Positions 18,122-26,052 of a DNA stretch of 39,318 nt are shown here, one piece after another. The stretch's first letter is position 1, and each line of letters starts with the position of its first letter. The stretch covers positions 1 through 39,318 of the forward strand of contig JAADII010000118.1 in assembly GCA_013151415.1 (NCBI GenBank), given 5' to 3'. The translations under genes and the position numbers were made by a program. Source of the stretch: Chloroflexota bacterium. GTDB taxonomy: Bacteria; Chloroflexota; Anaerolineae; J102. The notes beneath the pieces were generated by a model. It saw nothing but the letters and a program-made list of their open reading frames with translations, ran no database searches and had not been told where the DNA came from.

Positions 18122-19162
18122 TCAACCCTCCTGCCAGGCCGGAAGCGGCCCGTAAACGTGGTCTTCCAGGGTGGAGACATCGGGATACGGCGCTTGCATG
18201 GCCTCCATCTCGGCCTTGTCCACCTCGTCCATGGCCCATTTTTCGATGGCCTGCGCGGTTTCTTGGTCCAGGATGCCGCGCTCGAGCAGGGTTTGGCGGA
18301 AGAGCAAGATGGGGTCGCGGCGTTTCCAGGCCTCCACCTCTTCGCGGCTGCGATAGGAGCGATCGTCGTCGTCCGAGGAATGAGGGGTGAGGCGATAGGT
18401 GATGGCCTCGATGAGGGTGGCGCCCTCCCCGCGCCGCGCCCGCTGCACGGCCTCGTGCATGACGTCGTACATGGCCAGCGCGTCGTTGCCGTCCACGGCC
18501 ACGCCTTTCACGCCATAAGCCGCGGCGCGGTCGGCCACGCTTTTCACGGCCATTTGCTTGGCCACCGGCACCGAGATCGCATATTGGTTGTTCTGCACGA
18601 TGCAAATGAACGGCAATTTATGCACTCCGGCCCAGTTGAGACCCTCGTGAAAATCGCCCTGACTGGTGGAGCCTTCGCCCAGGCAGACCACCGTGACCTC
18701 ATCCAACCCCCGCAGCTTGCTGGCCATGGCCGTGCCCGCGGCAATGGGCACCTGCGTCGCGACCGGACTGGAGACGCTGCCAATGCGCAGCTCGCGGCTG
18801 GAAAAGTGCGAGGGCATCTGCCGGCCGCCGCTGCCGGGATCGGGCGCTTTGCCCAAGAGCGCGTAGAGATGGTCCACCGGCTTCATGCCAAGAGCCAAAC
18901 AAAAAGCCAGATCGCGATAATAAGGATAGACCCAATCTTTACCGGGTCTGATAGCCTGCGCCGCGGCCACCTGCAGCGCCTCGTGTCCAATGCCCGAAAT
19001 ATGAAACGGCGCTTTCCCCTGTCGATTGAGGACCCAGCTGCGTTCGTCCAGTTTCCGGCTGAGCATCATGATGCGATACATGTGCAAGAGATGCTCATCC
19101 GTGAGATTATCCGAAGGCCGCGCGCGCGTCTTCTCTTTTGATTTTTTCGTTCTTACTGCCAT
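18122..19162 (-). CDS. 2-oxoacid dehydrogenase E1 component, alpha subunit
   Basis: 346 residues. The start is set by AAGGAGG (complement at 19167-19173) just ahead of the ATG with complement at 19160-19162; open frame further upstream is not protein-like. The thiamine-diphosphate motif runs from G162-E163-G164 (GEGSTSQGD) to N191-N192 (VQNNQYAIS), with Glu in place of the more common Asp in GDG, a known variant. The loop YRLTPHSSDDDDRSYRS corresponds to the phosphorylation-loop region of branched-chain and pyruvate E1 alpha proteins. The order E1 alpha, E1 beta, E2 on one strand forms an operon. No E3 (dihydrolipoyl dehydrogenase) lies in the window, so it must be supplied from elsewhere. 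Confidence 0.93.
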   Translation of the reverse strand: MAVRTKKSKEKTRARPSDNLTDEHLLHMYRIMMLSRKLDERSWVLNRQGKAPFHISGIGHEALQVAAAQAIRPGKDWVYPYYRDLAFCLALGMKPVDHLYALLGKAPDPGSGGRQMPSHFSSRELRIGSVSSPVATQVPIAAGTAMASKLRGLDEVTVVCLGEGSTSQGDFHEGLNWAGVHKLPFICIVQNNQYAISVPVAKQMAVKSVADRAAAYGVKGVAVDGNDALAMYDVMHEAVQRARRGEGATLIEAITYRLTPHSSDDDDRSYRSREEVEAWKRRDPILLFRQTLLERGILDQETAQAIEKWAMDEVDKAEMEAMQAPYPDVSTLEDHVYGPLPAWQEG

Positions 19163-19341
19163 AACGCCTCCTTGCGTCGTCGGATATTTGATTGTGGCGA
19201 TGCCGCCTCGATCCTTTCTTTTCCTCTCTTTCGCTCCCCGCTCAGAATGCAACAGGCTGCAAAATAACGCCCACAAGTGAATCGGGGCGAACTTGCGGGC
19301 TCGACGGAAAGCTGAAAACACTTTTGATGAAGGACTTGTTT

Positions 19342-19370
19342 ATTATAACATGGACATACGCGCGCTTGAA
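19342..19370 (-). promoter_or_regulatory. Candidate promoter of the 2-oxoacid dehydrogenase operon
   Basis: On the - strand a perfect TATAAT (complement at 19342-19347) has a weak TTCAAG (complement at 19365-19370) 17 bp upstream. Transcription from about 19335 would give a leader of about 170 bases before the E1 alpha start. The rest of the 331-bp gap 19163-19493 shows no gene. Confidence 0.45.
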
Positions 19371-19493
19371 ATGCGCGTCGCGTCATGGCGACCATCACCC
19401 CTGTGGATTATGTCTTAGATCATAGACGCATGGTCAAAAGTCACATAAGATGAATTAGCCTTTTCGCCCGATGCTTCAAAATCGGAGGCCATT

Positions 19494-19802
19494 ATGATCA
19501 TCGTCATGGATCGGAGCTTGTGCGATGCAGACCTCGCCTTTTGCGCTCGTTGCTCAGCCGAGGTCTTTCGAAAACCTCTGGGCGTCGATCGTCCTTGCAT
19601 CACCAAAATCATCGATGATGGCGACGATGAGATGCTGACATTCATTATCATGACCGATGGCCGCACATTGCGGATTCATCTCACCGAGAAAACAGTGGAG
19701 GGTTTGAAGCTTGAGGGGTGGGAATTCCTGGCGGACTTCGATCCCGCGCTGATTCGACGCGGCGCGGCCAAACGTTGGCGCGAGTTGGCCACCATGCAGT
19801 AG
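19494..19802 (+). CDS. Small protein of unknown function upstream of argC
   Basis: 102 residues. GGAGG (19484-19488) precedes the ATG at 19494 by five bases, so the frame is likely translated. The protein has three cysteines near its N-terminus (C10, C17, C20 in DRSLCDADLAFCARCSAEVF), an acidic patch IDDGDDE, then a beta-rich stretch MLTFIIMTDGRTLRIHLTE and a helical end. C17-x-x-C20 could bind a metal or form a disulfide, but I recognise no family. It ends nine bases before argC on the same strand and is probably co-transcribed with it. Confidence 0.6.
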   Translation: MIIVMDRSLCDADLAFCARCSAEVFRKPLGVDRPCITKIIDDGDDEMLTFIIMTDGRTLRIHLTEKTVEGLKLEGWEFLADFDPALIRRGAAKRWRELATMQ

Positions 19803-19811
19803 AATGGATTT

Positions 19812-20822
19812 ATGCAACTTTCCATCGGCATTGTTGGCGCAACCGGTTACACCGGCTTCGAGCTTCTACAATTGATTCATCGTCATCCGCAGGCGCGGGT
19901 GGCTTGGGCTACGTCCGAATCATCCGCGGGCAAGCGCATGTCGGAGCTTTACCCCACGCCCGATGAAACGCGGCTCGTTCGATTCGCGGACGCGCCTTTG
20001 CACAAGGCGGATGTCATCTTTCTATGCCTACCTCATGCTGCGTCTATGGATGCGGTCGCGCGCGTGCGTTCAGCAGACGTGCGCGCCATCGATCTCTCCG
20101 CGGATTTTCGTTTGCCCGATCCATCAGTCTACCGGCGCTGGTACAAGCATGAACACACCCAACCTCATTTGTTGGCCGAAGCCGTTTATGGGCTGTGTGA
20201 GGTGAATCGCGAGCAGATTCGAGAAGCCGCGCTCATCGGCAACCCGGGTTGCTATCCCACGACTGTAAATCTGGGGCTGTGGCCGCTGGCAAAGGCGCGC
20301 GTTTTGGGGCCGCGCATCATCGTGGACGCGAAATCGGGCATCTCGGGCGCGGGGCGCAAGTTGCGCTTGAGTAGTCATTTTGTCGAAGCAAACGAGAACC
20401 TCACGCCCTATAACATCGGTTATGCACATCGCCACATCGCCGAGATGGAGCTGATCCTGGGGCCGCACGCGCCCGGCCTGGATGTGACTTTTTCACCTCA
20501 CTTGATCCCCGTCAATCGCGGTATTTTGTCCACCATTTACATTGATGTCGATCCGACGCTCTCTGAACAAGCTGTGCGCGATTTATACGCAGACGCTTAT
20601 GCAGACGAGCCATTCATGCATCTGCTTCCGCCGGGCCAGGTCGCGACATTGCGCCACGCGACTTACACGAATCGCTGCGCCGTTGGTCTCACGCCATTGC
20701 CCAAACCAGGCCGGTGGGTTGTTACGGTGAGCGAAGACAACCTGCTCAAGGGTGCGAGCGGTCAGGCTGTGCAAAACATGAACATCATGTTTGGTCTCGA
20801 GGAGACCGCCGGGTTGATCTGA
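19812..20822 (+). CDS. argC: N-acetyl-gamma-glutamyl-phosphate reductase (arginine biosynthesis)
   Basis: 336 residues, typical for the long bacterial form. The NADPH-binding start GATGYTGFELL is at residues 8-18. The catalytic cysteine is C147 in GNPGCYPTTVNLGL, and the family motifs KSGISGAGRK and HRHIAEME follow. The enzyme reduces N-acetylglutamyl phosphate to the semialdehyde, the third step of arginine synthesis. No other arg gene is in the window, so the gene is unlinked from its pathway here. A TAGAAT box at 19800-19805, seven bases before the ATG, might allow a separate near-leaderless transcript. Confidence 0.95.
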   Translation: MQLSIGIVGATGYTGFELLQLIHRHPQARVAWATSESSAGKRMSELYPTPDETRLVRFADAPLHKADVIFLCLPHAASMDAVARVRSADVRAIDLSADFRLPDPSVYRRWYKHEHTQPHLLAEAVYGLCEVNREQIREAALIGNPGCYPTTVNLGLWPLAKARVLGPRIIVDAKSGISGAGRKLRLSSHFVEANENLTPYNIGYAHRHIAEMELILGPHAPGLDVTFSPHLIPVNRGILSTIYIDVDPTLSEQAVRDLYADAYADEPFMHLLPPGQVATLRHATYTNRCAVGLTPLPKPGRWVVTVSEDNLLKGASGQAVQNMNIMFGLEETAGLI

Positions 20823-20850
20823 AGCGCGCCTGCTCGAACATGTTCTCAGT

Positions 20851-22995
20851 TTAGTTCAATGTCCACTCAAGCAATATGACTGCGTCGTCGCCATTGGATA
20901 AATGCAGACGTTGGCCTGTGGTTTCGTCGTAAAAGCCGGTGATCAGACGATAGGGACCGGGAGGCGGGCTTGTTGACGGGTGCAAAACAAAGGTGGATTC
21001 GATGATTTCATCGGCCAGCCATTGATTTGTGGGGAACGCGCCCAGTCCTGGATGTCCGTCAGCCTGAGCCGCGATTTGATCGTTGGCCGAAAGCCATTGA
21101 TTGAAGACTTTGTAAGGTCGGTCAATGGGGCCAATGCGCCGCCAATAAAGGGTGAGTCGCAGCGGTCGCCCCGGTTGCGGGGGATCGGGCATGAGATCAT
21201 AGCCCAACAGACGAATGCGTTGTTCGAAATCCGCCTCGAGCCGATGACCGATGACAGGCGGTTGCAATCGGGGTCGCGTCGATGTGCGCCAGGCCTGCAC
21301 GCGTGCGTAGGTTAGGCCCGGGAAGACTTGATCAAAGTAATTGTCGCCATGCGCTTCCAACCAATCGCGGATAAAGCCGGCGGGATCGTTCACTGTATCG
21401 TACGCGCGCAATTGCCACACGGTGTTTGTTTGTGCAAACAGTTGCTCTAATCGGGCCGCGGTTTCGTCGGCCGAGATGGCGTAAAAGTCGCTGGCTGGAT
21501 CGCCCCAGCCGATGTCTGGTTCGCCATCTACATGGCCGGTGAGCACGACCACCGCGCCTTGCCCGTAAGGCGATGGCTGCGGCGGATACTCGCTGAGCCG
21601 ACCCATCCAGGCGATGTCGCCAGGCCAGTAGTAAAGAAAGGCGGGATAAACGTAGCCGGCATTGATCAGCACCGCGTCGCGGGGGCCGAGATGATCATAA
21701 ATCGCTCGCACGGCCCCTCGTAGATCGTCCGCGGCTTCATACTGGAAGCGGTTGGTGAAATATTGGTTCAAGCTGATCGCCGCGCCAGCGAAGAGCGCGA
21801 GCGCGAACGCGAAGGCGAGGAAAGGGCGAACGAGCGAAAGGGCGAGAGAGCGAGAGGGCGAGTGCGCGAGTGCAATGAGACCTGCGGCCGTGAGGATGGG
21901 GAAAACGCCGCTGTAAAGATGAAGATAGCGCACATGATAAAGTGGGCTGAAGCTCTGAGACGCCAGTAAGATCAGAGCCAGCGGCCCCAACAGACTCACC
22001 CAAAGAAACAGGGTTCCGGCCCGACCGCGTCCCAGGCGACTCTTGTGCGCAAACGCGGCCGCAGCCGGCAAACAGGCGAGCAGGCCCAACGGCCACCAGA
22101 GGGAGGGATCCAGCGATTGACCAAAAGGCAGGGCCGTGACGCCCTCGCGCGCCGAGCGGGCCAGCAAGGTGAGCAGCGGTTCGGCCTCTCTCCAGGGGGG
22201 CACGGGCGGATCGAAGGCCTGACGAGCGGCAATGGGCAACCAGGGCGAAAAAAGGAGCAGCGCGGCCCCCTGCGCCAATAGCCAGGGCCATAACCGTCGC
22301 CGCGCCCGCCGCCACAACCAGGGAATGACGAAGAAACTGACGGCGGCCAACTCGAACGCGGTATAATAGAGCGTCCACAAACTTGTCGCGGCCAGCAGCG
22401 CATAAAGCGCGTAAAACCGCCATCCGGGCGCGAACCATTGACGGATGGCCGCGCTGTGCGACGACGAGGTTGTGATCCATGATGCGGGGCTTGAATTGAC
22501 ATGGCCGGTCTCGATGCGACGTCCTGGCTTCAGATCATGGTGTACTAAAATTCGCCAGGTGACGATGAGAACGCCCAGCAATAGAACGACCCCCAGCGAA
22601 TACATGCGCACTTCTTGAGCATACCACACAAAAAAGGGATTGATGGCCATGAACAGAGCGGCCATCAATCCCACGCGTGGGCCGTAAACGCTCAATCCCA
22701 AATGAGCCGCGAGCGCCACCGCGATCAAACCGAAGATCAACGAAAAATAAGCCAGTGCAAACTCGGAATTGCCGGCCCCTTGCGTCCAGAAATGAAGCAA
22801 GCCGTAGTAAAGTGGTGGATGAATATCGCGCGCGGTGTGCGCCCACATTTCGGCCAACGGCTTGGCGGCCAGCAGTGCACTAACCGTCTCGTCGTACCAA
22901 AGACTTTCCACACCCAGGCGATGCAAACGGATGGCGAAGGCCGTGAGCAAAATGGCGGCCAACAGCAAGCGCTGGGGCTTGGAGAATCGATTCAT
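20851..22995 (-). CDS. Membrane glycosyltransferase of the ArnT/PMT (GT-C) type
   Basis: 714 residues from the ATG with complement at 22993-22995; an ATG two codons earlier and a TTG at 23034 are alternatives, and no ribosome-binding site decides. The N-terminal half has about ten to twelve membrane helices. The first periplasmic loop carries the acidic pair D35-E36 (LWYDETVSALL) and H59-P-P (DIHPPLYYGLLHFW), which in GT-C enzymes bind metal and the polyprenyl-phosphate sugar. Residues from about 430 form a soluble extracytoplasmic domain with many aromatic residues. It probably moves a sugar from a polyprenyl carrier to a protein, lipid or wall polymer outside the membrane. It is convergent with argC across 28 bp. 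Confidence 0.85.
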   Translation of the reverse strand: MNRFSKPQRLLLAAILLTAFAIRLHRLGVESLWYDETVSALLAAKPLAEMWAHTARDIHPPLYYGLLHFWTQGAGNSEFALAYFSLIFGLIAVALAAHLGLSVYGPRVGLMAALFMAINPFFVWYAQEVRMYSLGVVLLLGVLIVTWRILVHHDLKPGRRIETGHVNSSPASWITTSSSHSAAIRQWFAPGWRFYALYALLAATSLWTLYYTAFELAAVSFFVIPWLWRRARRRLWPWLLAQGAALLLFSPWLPIAARQAFDPPVPPWREAEPLLTLLARSAREGVTALPFGQSLDPSLWWPLGLLACLPAAAAFAHKSRLGRGRAGTLFLWVSLLGPLALILLASQSFSPLYHVRYLHLYSGVFPILTAAGLIALAHSPSRSLALSLVRPFLAFAFALALFAGAAISLNQYFTNRFQYEAADDLRGAVRAIYDHLGPRDAVLINAGYVYPAFLYYWPGDIAWMGRLSEYPPQPSPYGQGAVVVLTGHVDGEPDIGWGDPASDFYAISADETAARLEQLFAQTNTVWQLRAYDTVNDPAGFIRDWLEAHGDNYFDQVFPGLTYARVQAWRTSTRPRLQPPVIGHRLEADFEQRIRLLGYDLMPDPPQPGRPLRLTLYWRRIGPIDRPYKVFNQWLSANDQIAAQADGHPGLGAFPTNQWLADEIIESTFVLHPSTSPPPGPYRLITGFYDETTGQRLHLSNGDDAVILLEWTLN

Positions 22996-23362
22996 GGTCA
23001 TCAAGTGCACCGTCAAATTCGATATGAGGGCCAATGCTCGATGCGGTGAAAATCAGGAGCGGTGCGCGCAAAGCGCGGCGTTTTCGGAAGGTGGGGGGCG
23101 GGTTGATGAGGACGAGCGTTTTTCGTATAGCCATTGGTTTTTTCGCGGATTTTCCAGAAGTTGGCGGGATGTTCGCCAGCCTGTTCAAACTCGCGCGGTT
23201 ATAGGCGGATTTTGCTTAGAAAAAGGGTGAAAGGCGGCGGAAAACGATATCTTTTGACATAATACTGAGCGGCGACAAATTTACGACTATACGAAGGGCT
23301 CCGGGCTTTGCAATGAAGCCGTTCGCAAGCCCAATGGCGGCTTCATCACCAAGCATAATCAG

Positions 23363-23382
23363 GGGTTATGATATAATAACCC
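23363..23382. promoter_or_regulatory. Palindrome overlapping a TATAAT box in a 498-bp divergent gap
   Basis: GGGTTAT (23363-23369) and ATAACCC (23376-23382) are exact inverted repeats around GATATA; TATAAT occupies 23372-23377. No good -35 hexamer is found 16-18 bp upstream. The gap 22996-23493 between the glycosyltransferase and the DUF309 gene holds no other gene that I can support. The site could be an operator for the rightward gene. Confidence 0.4.
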
Positions 23383-23493
23383 AAGCGCGCGTCGTCAACC
23401 GTTTACGGCGTTTTTCATCATGCCACAAGGGCGGCGCTTCGATAAAGACGCCCCTGTGGCGAATCCCGCCTCATGTGAAAAAAACTTCGCTTT

Positions 23494-24279
23494 ATGAATG
23501 CTGGCAAAACCGTGCTTCTTTATGCTCGCGATCTCATTTTCGCCTCGCGCATTCAGGATGTGGTGGAAAGGTTGGGCGGTCGCGTGCAAGTGGTGGAGGA
23601 TGCGGCCTCATTGGCCGAAGGGTTGGGCGAAGTGCCCGCCCTGGCCGTGGTGGAGATGGGCGCGGCCGAGCAAGAAGATTGGATTGCGGCCATCCATTAC
23701 GCGCGCAAATGGACGCGCGGCGTGCCAATCATCGCGTTCGGCCCGCATGTCAATGTGGCGGCTCGCGAAGCGGCGCGGCGCGCGCAATGCGATTACGTAT
23801 GGTCGAAAAGCCGCTTCGTGCGCGAATTCCCTGCCTTGGCCGCGCGCTATCTTCAGCCAGGCGACCATATTCGCGGCTGCGACGAACCTTTGCCCGAACT
23901 GGTGCGCGAGGGTTTGGCGCTCTTTAACCGGGGCGAATATTATCAATGTCACGACGCCCTGGAAGCGGCCTGGTTCGCAGAATCGCGCGACTGCCGGGAT
24001 TTATATCAGGGCATATTGCAATTGGCCATAGCCCTGCACCACATTCAACAAGAGAACTTCACGGGGGCCGATAAAGTGCTCCGTCGCGCCATCAATAAGT
24101 TTCAGCGCCTGCCCGCGCGTTGTCAAGGGGTGAATGTGGCGCATTTGCACGCGCTCGCCCGCGATTTGCGGAACCGGCTGTTGGAGCTGGGGCCCGAGCG
24201 CATCGACGAGTTTCCTCGCGATCTGTTTCCCAAAATCGAGGCGCAACCCGCCGGCCCATACGGCCCCGGCACGCGTTGA
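23494..24279 (+). CDS. Receiver-like domain fused to a DUF309 domain
   Basis: 261 residues. Residues 5-118 resemble a response-regulator receiver fold: alternating strands and helices (TVLLYARDLIFASRIQDVV, ALAVVEMGA, VPIIAFGPHVN, CDYVWSKSRF). The acidic pocket and phosphoacceptor Asp are not conserved, since the strand ends VVEMG. The C-terminal part, from about residue 133, is DUF309: LFNRGEYYQCHDALEAAW with C152, H153 and E157, then RDLYQGILQLAIALHH and LRRAINKF. DUF309 is a small all-helical domain of unknown activity with conserved His, Asp and Glu that could form a metal or catalytic site. The fusion of a degenerate receiver with DUF309 suggests a sensor or protein-interaction role, which is inference. 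Confidence 0.8.
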   Translation: MNAGKTVLLYARDLIFASRIQDVVERLGGRVQVVEDAASLAEGLGEVPALAVVEMGAAEQEDWIAAIHYARKWTRGVPIIAFGPHVNVAAREAARRAQCDYVWSKSRFVREFPALAARYLQPGDHIRGCDEPLPELVREGLALFNRGEYYQCHDALEAAWFAESRDCRDLYQGILQLAIALHHIQQENFTGADKVLRRAINKFQRLPARCQGVNVAHLHALARDLRNRLLELGPERIDEFPRDLFPKIEAQPAGPYGPGTR

Positions 24280-24299
24280 GCGGCAAAAACGGTCAGCGC

Positions 24300-24437
24300 T
24301 TATTTCTTGGCCTGATCTTTAGACATATGGCACAGTTTATATTTTTTGCCGCTGCCGCACCAGCAGGGTTGGTTGCGGCCCCAGTGAGCCAGCACTTCGG
24401 GTTCAGGTCGTTGTGTGCGATGGAATATCTTCAACAT
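24300..24437 (-). CDS. Very small SEC-C motif protein
   Basis: A 45-codon gene on the - strand from the ATG with complement at 24435-24437 to TAA with complement at 24300-24302. The translation starts MLKIFHRTQRPEPEVLAHWG and then carries QPCWCGSGKKYKLCH, a complete SEC-C zinc motif (C-x-C-x8-C-H), the same module that ends SecA and binds SecB or ribosomes. It ends MSKDQAKK. Stand-alone SEC-C peptides of this size exist. It is convergent with the DUF309 gene, 20 bp apart, and is below the size cut-off of most gene callers. No clear ribosome-binding site is present. Confidence 0.75.
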   Translation of the reverse strand: MLKIFHRTQRPEPEVLAHWGRNQPCWCGSGKKYKLCHMSKDQAKK

Positions 24438-24589
24438 GATGGGATGAAGGTTGGATGAATTGTGAGGAGGTCAGAAAACCAAAAGACTTTACAGCAAGAT
24501 AGTCGAACGCGCAACATTCGCGCGCGCTCGCGGCCGTCTCTTGCAAGTTCCCTCAATTTTTGTTAGGCTTGAGGCTGAAAAAAATCAAA

Positions 24590-24637
24590 ACCCAATATCC
24601 AACACCCAATACCCAATATCCAATATCAATATCCAAT
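24590..24637. repeat. Short degenerate tandem repeat of CCAATATC / CCAACACC / CCAATACC
   Basis: About six head-to-tail variants of CCAATATC (with C-A-A-T-A units of 6-9 bases) fill 24590-24637 in the gap before glgC. Simple CCAATAT or CCAACAT runs occur between genes in many environmental bacterial genomes (from memory). I see no function. The remainder of the 24438-24713 gap shows no gene. Confidence 0.7.
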
Positions 24638-24713
24638 GCGACGCTTGCGCGAAAGAGCGGCTCGCATTGCATCTTTGCTTTTTCCTTATCATTCACAACA
24701 ACGAGGTGGCGTC

Positions 24714-26018
24714 ATGCGCGTGGTGGCCATGATCATGGCGGGTGGCGAAGGGTCTCGCCTGACTGTCCTCTCTGAAAAACGGGCGAAACCATCGGTGCCG
24801 TTTGCGGGCAAATATCGCATTATTGATTTCACCTTATCCAATTGTGTGAACTCCGGCATCTATGATGTGGCCATCCTCACACAATATCGGCCCCATTCGC
24901 TCAACCAACACATTGGCATTGGCAAACCCTGGGATTTGGATCGCGTATGGGGGGGCGTGCGGCTGTTGCAGCCCTATCAAGCGCGAGGGCGTCAGGGCTG
25001 GTATCGCGGCACAGCCGACGCGGTGTATCAAAACCTGGATTATCTTTTGGAGCGCGAGGCTGATGTGGCGCTGATCCTTTCCGGCGATCACATTTACAAA
25101 ATGGACTACCGCCCTATGTTGGCCTTGCACGAGGAAAAGGACGCGGATCTCACTCTTGCAGTCATGAACGTGCCCCTGGAAGAGACGGATCGTTTCGGCA
25201 TTCTCACCGTGAACAAGCAGAGCCGGGTCACCGAATTTCATGAAAAGCCGAAAGATCGTGATAAGGGCACGCTGGCCAACATGGGCATCTATGTCTTTTC
25301 TGTTGAGAAGCTGGCCCAACGTTTGCGCGAAGGCCATGAAAAAGACCCTGATCTCGACTTTGGAAAGCACATCATTCCCAGCATGATCAAGCGGGACAGG
25401 GTCTACGCGTATCCCTTTGAAGGTTATTGGGTGGATGTAGGCACGGTGGACGCCTACTGGAGCACCTCGCTCGCGCTCTGTGATCCCGATAGCCCGCTCA
25501 ACCTTTGGGATTCGAGTTGGGTGATTCGCACGCGCAGTCAGGAGCGACCGCCAATGAAATGCAGCATTCATGGCCGCGTTGTGCGCTCTTTGGTCAGCAA
25601 TGGTTGCACCATACACGGCCTGGTTGAGCACTCGGTGTTGTCGCCGGGCGTCTATGTTTCGCCGGGCGCGGTCGTGCGCGAATCCGTCATCATGAACGAC
25701 ACCTGGATCGGCCCCGGCGCGGTGCTCGATCGCGTGGTGCTCGATAAAGAGATCGTGGTGGGCGCGGGCGCGCGCGTGGGCGAAGGCGATGATATGACCC
25801 CGAATTTCGAGATGCCGGACAAGTTGAACACCGGCGTCACGGTGATCGGGCGCAATGCGCATATTCCTACAGGCATTCATATTGGGCGCAATGTGCTTGT
25901 CCATGCCGACGTTGATGAAGAACACTTTGCATCCGCCAAGGATGGCCGCGTGCCCAGCGGGGCCACGGTCAGCCGCGAAGGCGTGCTTGCATCCAACAAC
26001 CATTCGGCTTCGGCCTGA
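24714..26018 (+). CDS. glgC: Glucose-1-phosphate adenylyltransferase (ADP-glucose pyrophosphorylase)
   Basis: 434 residues from the ATG at 24714, which follows GAGGTGG at a suitable distance and gives the standard start [16 protein letters not shown]. The nucleotide-binding and catalytic residues are all present: G13 and R15 of GGEGSRL, K25 of RAKP, D125 in [10 protein letters not shown] (the metal-binding Asp corresponding to D142 of the E. coli enzyme), EKPKD, NMGIYVF and D241 in [11 protein letters not shown]. The C-terminal third is a left-handed beta-helix with hexapeptide repeats. The enzyme makes ADP-glucose, the first committed step to glycogen. It is followed after 34 bp by a degenerate paralogue, so the active enzyme may be a mixed tetramer, as in GlgC/GlgD of Firmicutes. 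Confidence 0.95.
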   Translation: MRVVAMIMAGGEGSRLTVLSEKRAKPSVPFAGKYRIIDFTLSNCVNSGIYDVAILTQYRPHSLNQHIGIGKPWDLDRVWGGVRLLQPYQARGRQGWYRGTADAVYQNLDYLLEREADVALILSGDHIYKMDYRPMLALHEEKDADLTLAVMNVPLEETDRFGILTVNKQSRVTEFHEKPKDRDKGTLANMGIYVFSVEKLAQRLREGHEKDPDLDFGKHIIPSMIKRDRVYAYPFEGYWVDVGTVDAYWSTSLALCDPDSPLNLWDSSWVIRTRSQERPPMKCSIHGRVVRSLVSNGCTIHGLVEHSVLSPGVYVSPGAVVRESVIMNDTWIGPGAVLDRVVLDKEIVVGAGARVGEGDDMTPNFEMPDKLNTGVTVIGRNAHIPTGIHIGRNVLVHADVDEEHFASAKDGRVPSGATVSREGVLASNNHSASA

Positions 26019-26052
26019 CCGACGCATCTCCTCCCTTACAGGAAACCAAACC

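Noticed and set aside
20836-20845. GAACATGTTC as an SOS (LexA) box
   Set aside because: The spacing between GAAC and GTTC is two bases instead of four, and the site lies between convergent genes, where an operator has nothing to control.
21780-21870. Purine-rich GCGA/GAGC low-complexity tract
   Set aside because: It is the complement of codons for Ala, Leu, Phe, Ser and Arg in membrane helices of the glycosyltransferase, not an independent repeat.
23180-23220. A tRNA-like T-arm (GTTCAAACTC) in the divergent gap
   Set aside because: No acceptor stem, D arm or anticodon arm can be formed around it.
23254-23282. TTGACA at 23254 as a promoter for the DUF309 gene
   Set aside because: No -10-like hexamer lies 16-18 bp downstream; the sequence there is AAATTT or similar.
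24590-24637. CCAATATC run as a CRISPR or origin iteron
   Set aside because: Units are too short and irregular, with no replication genes nearby.
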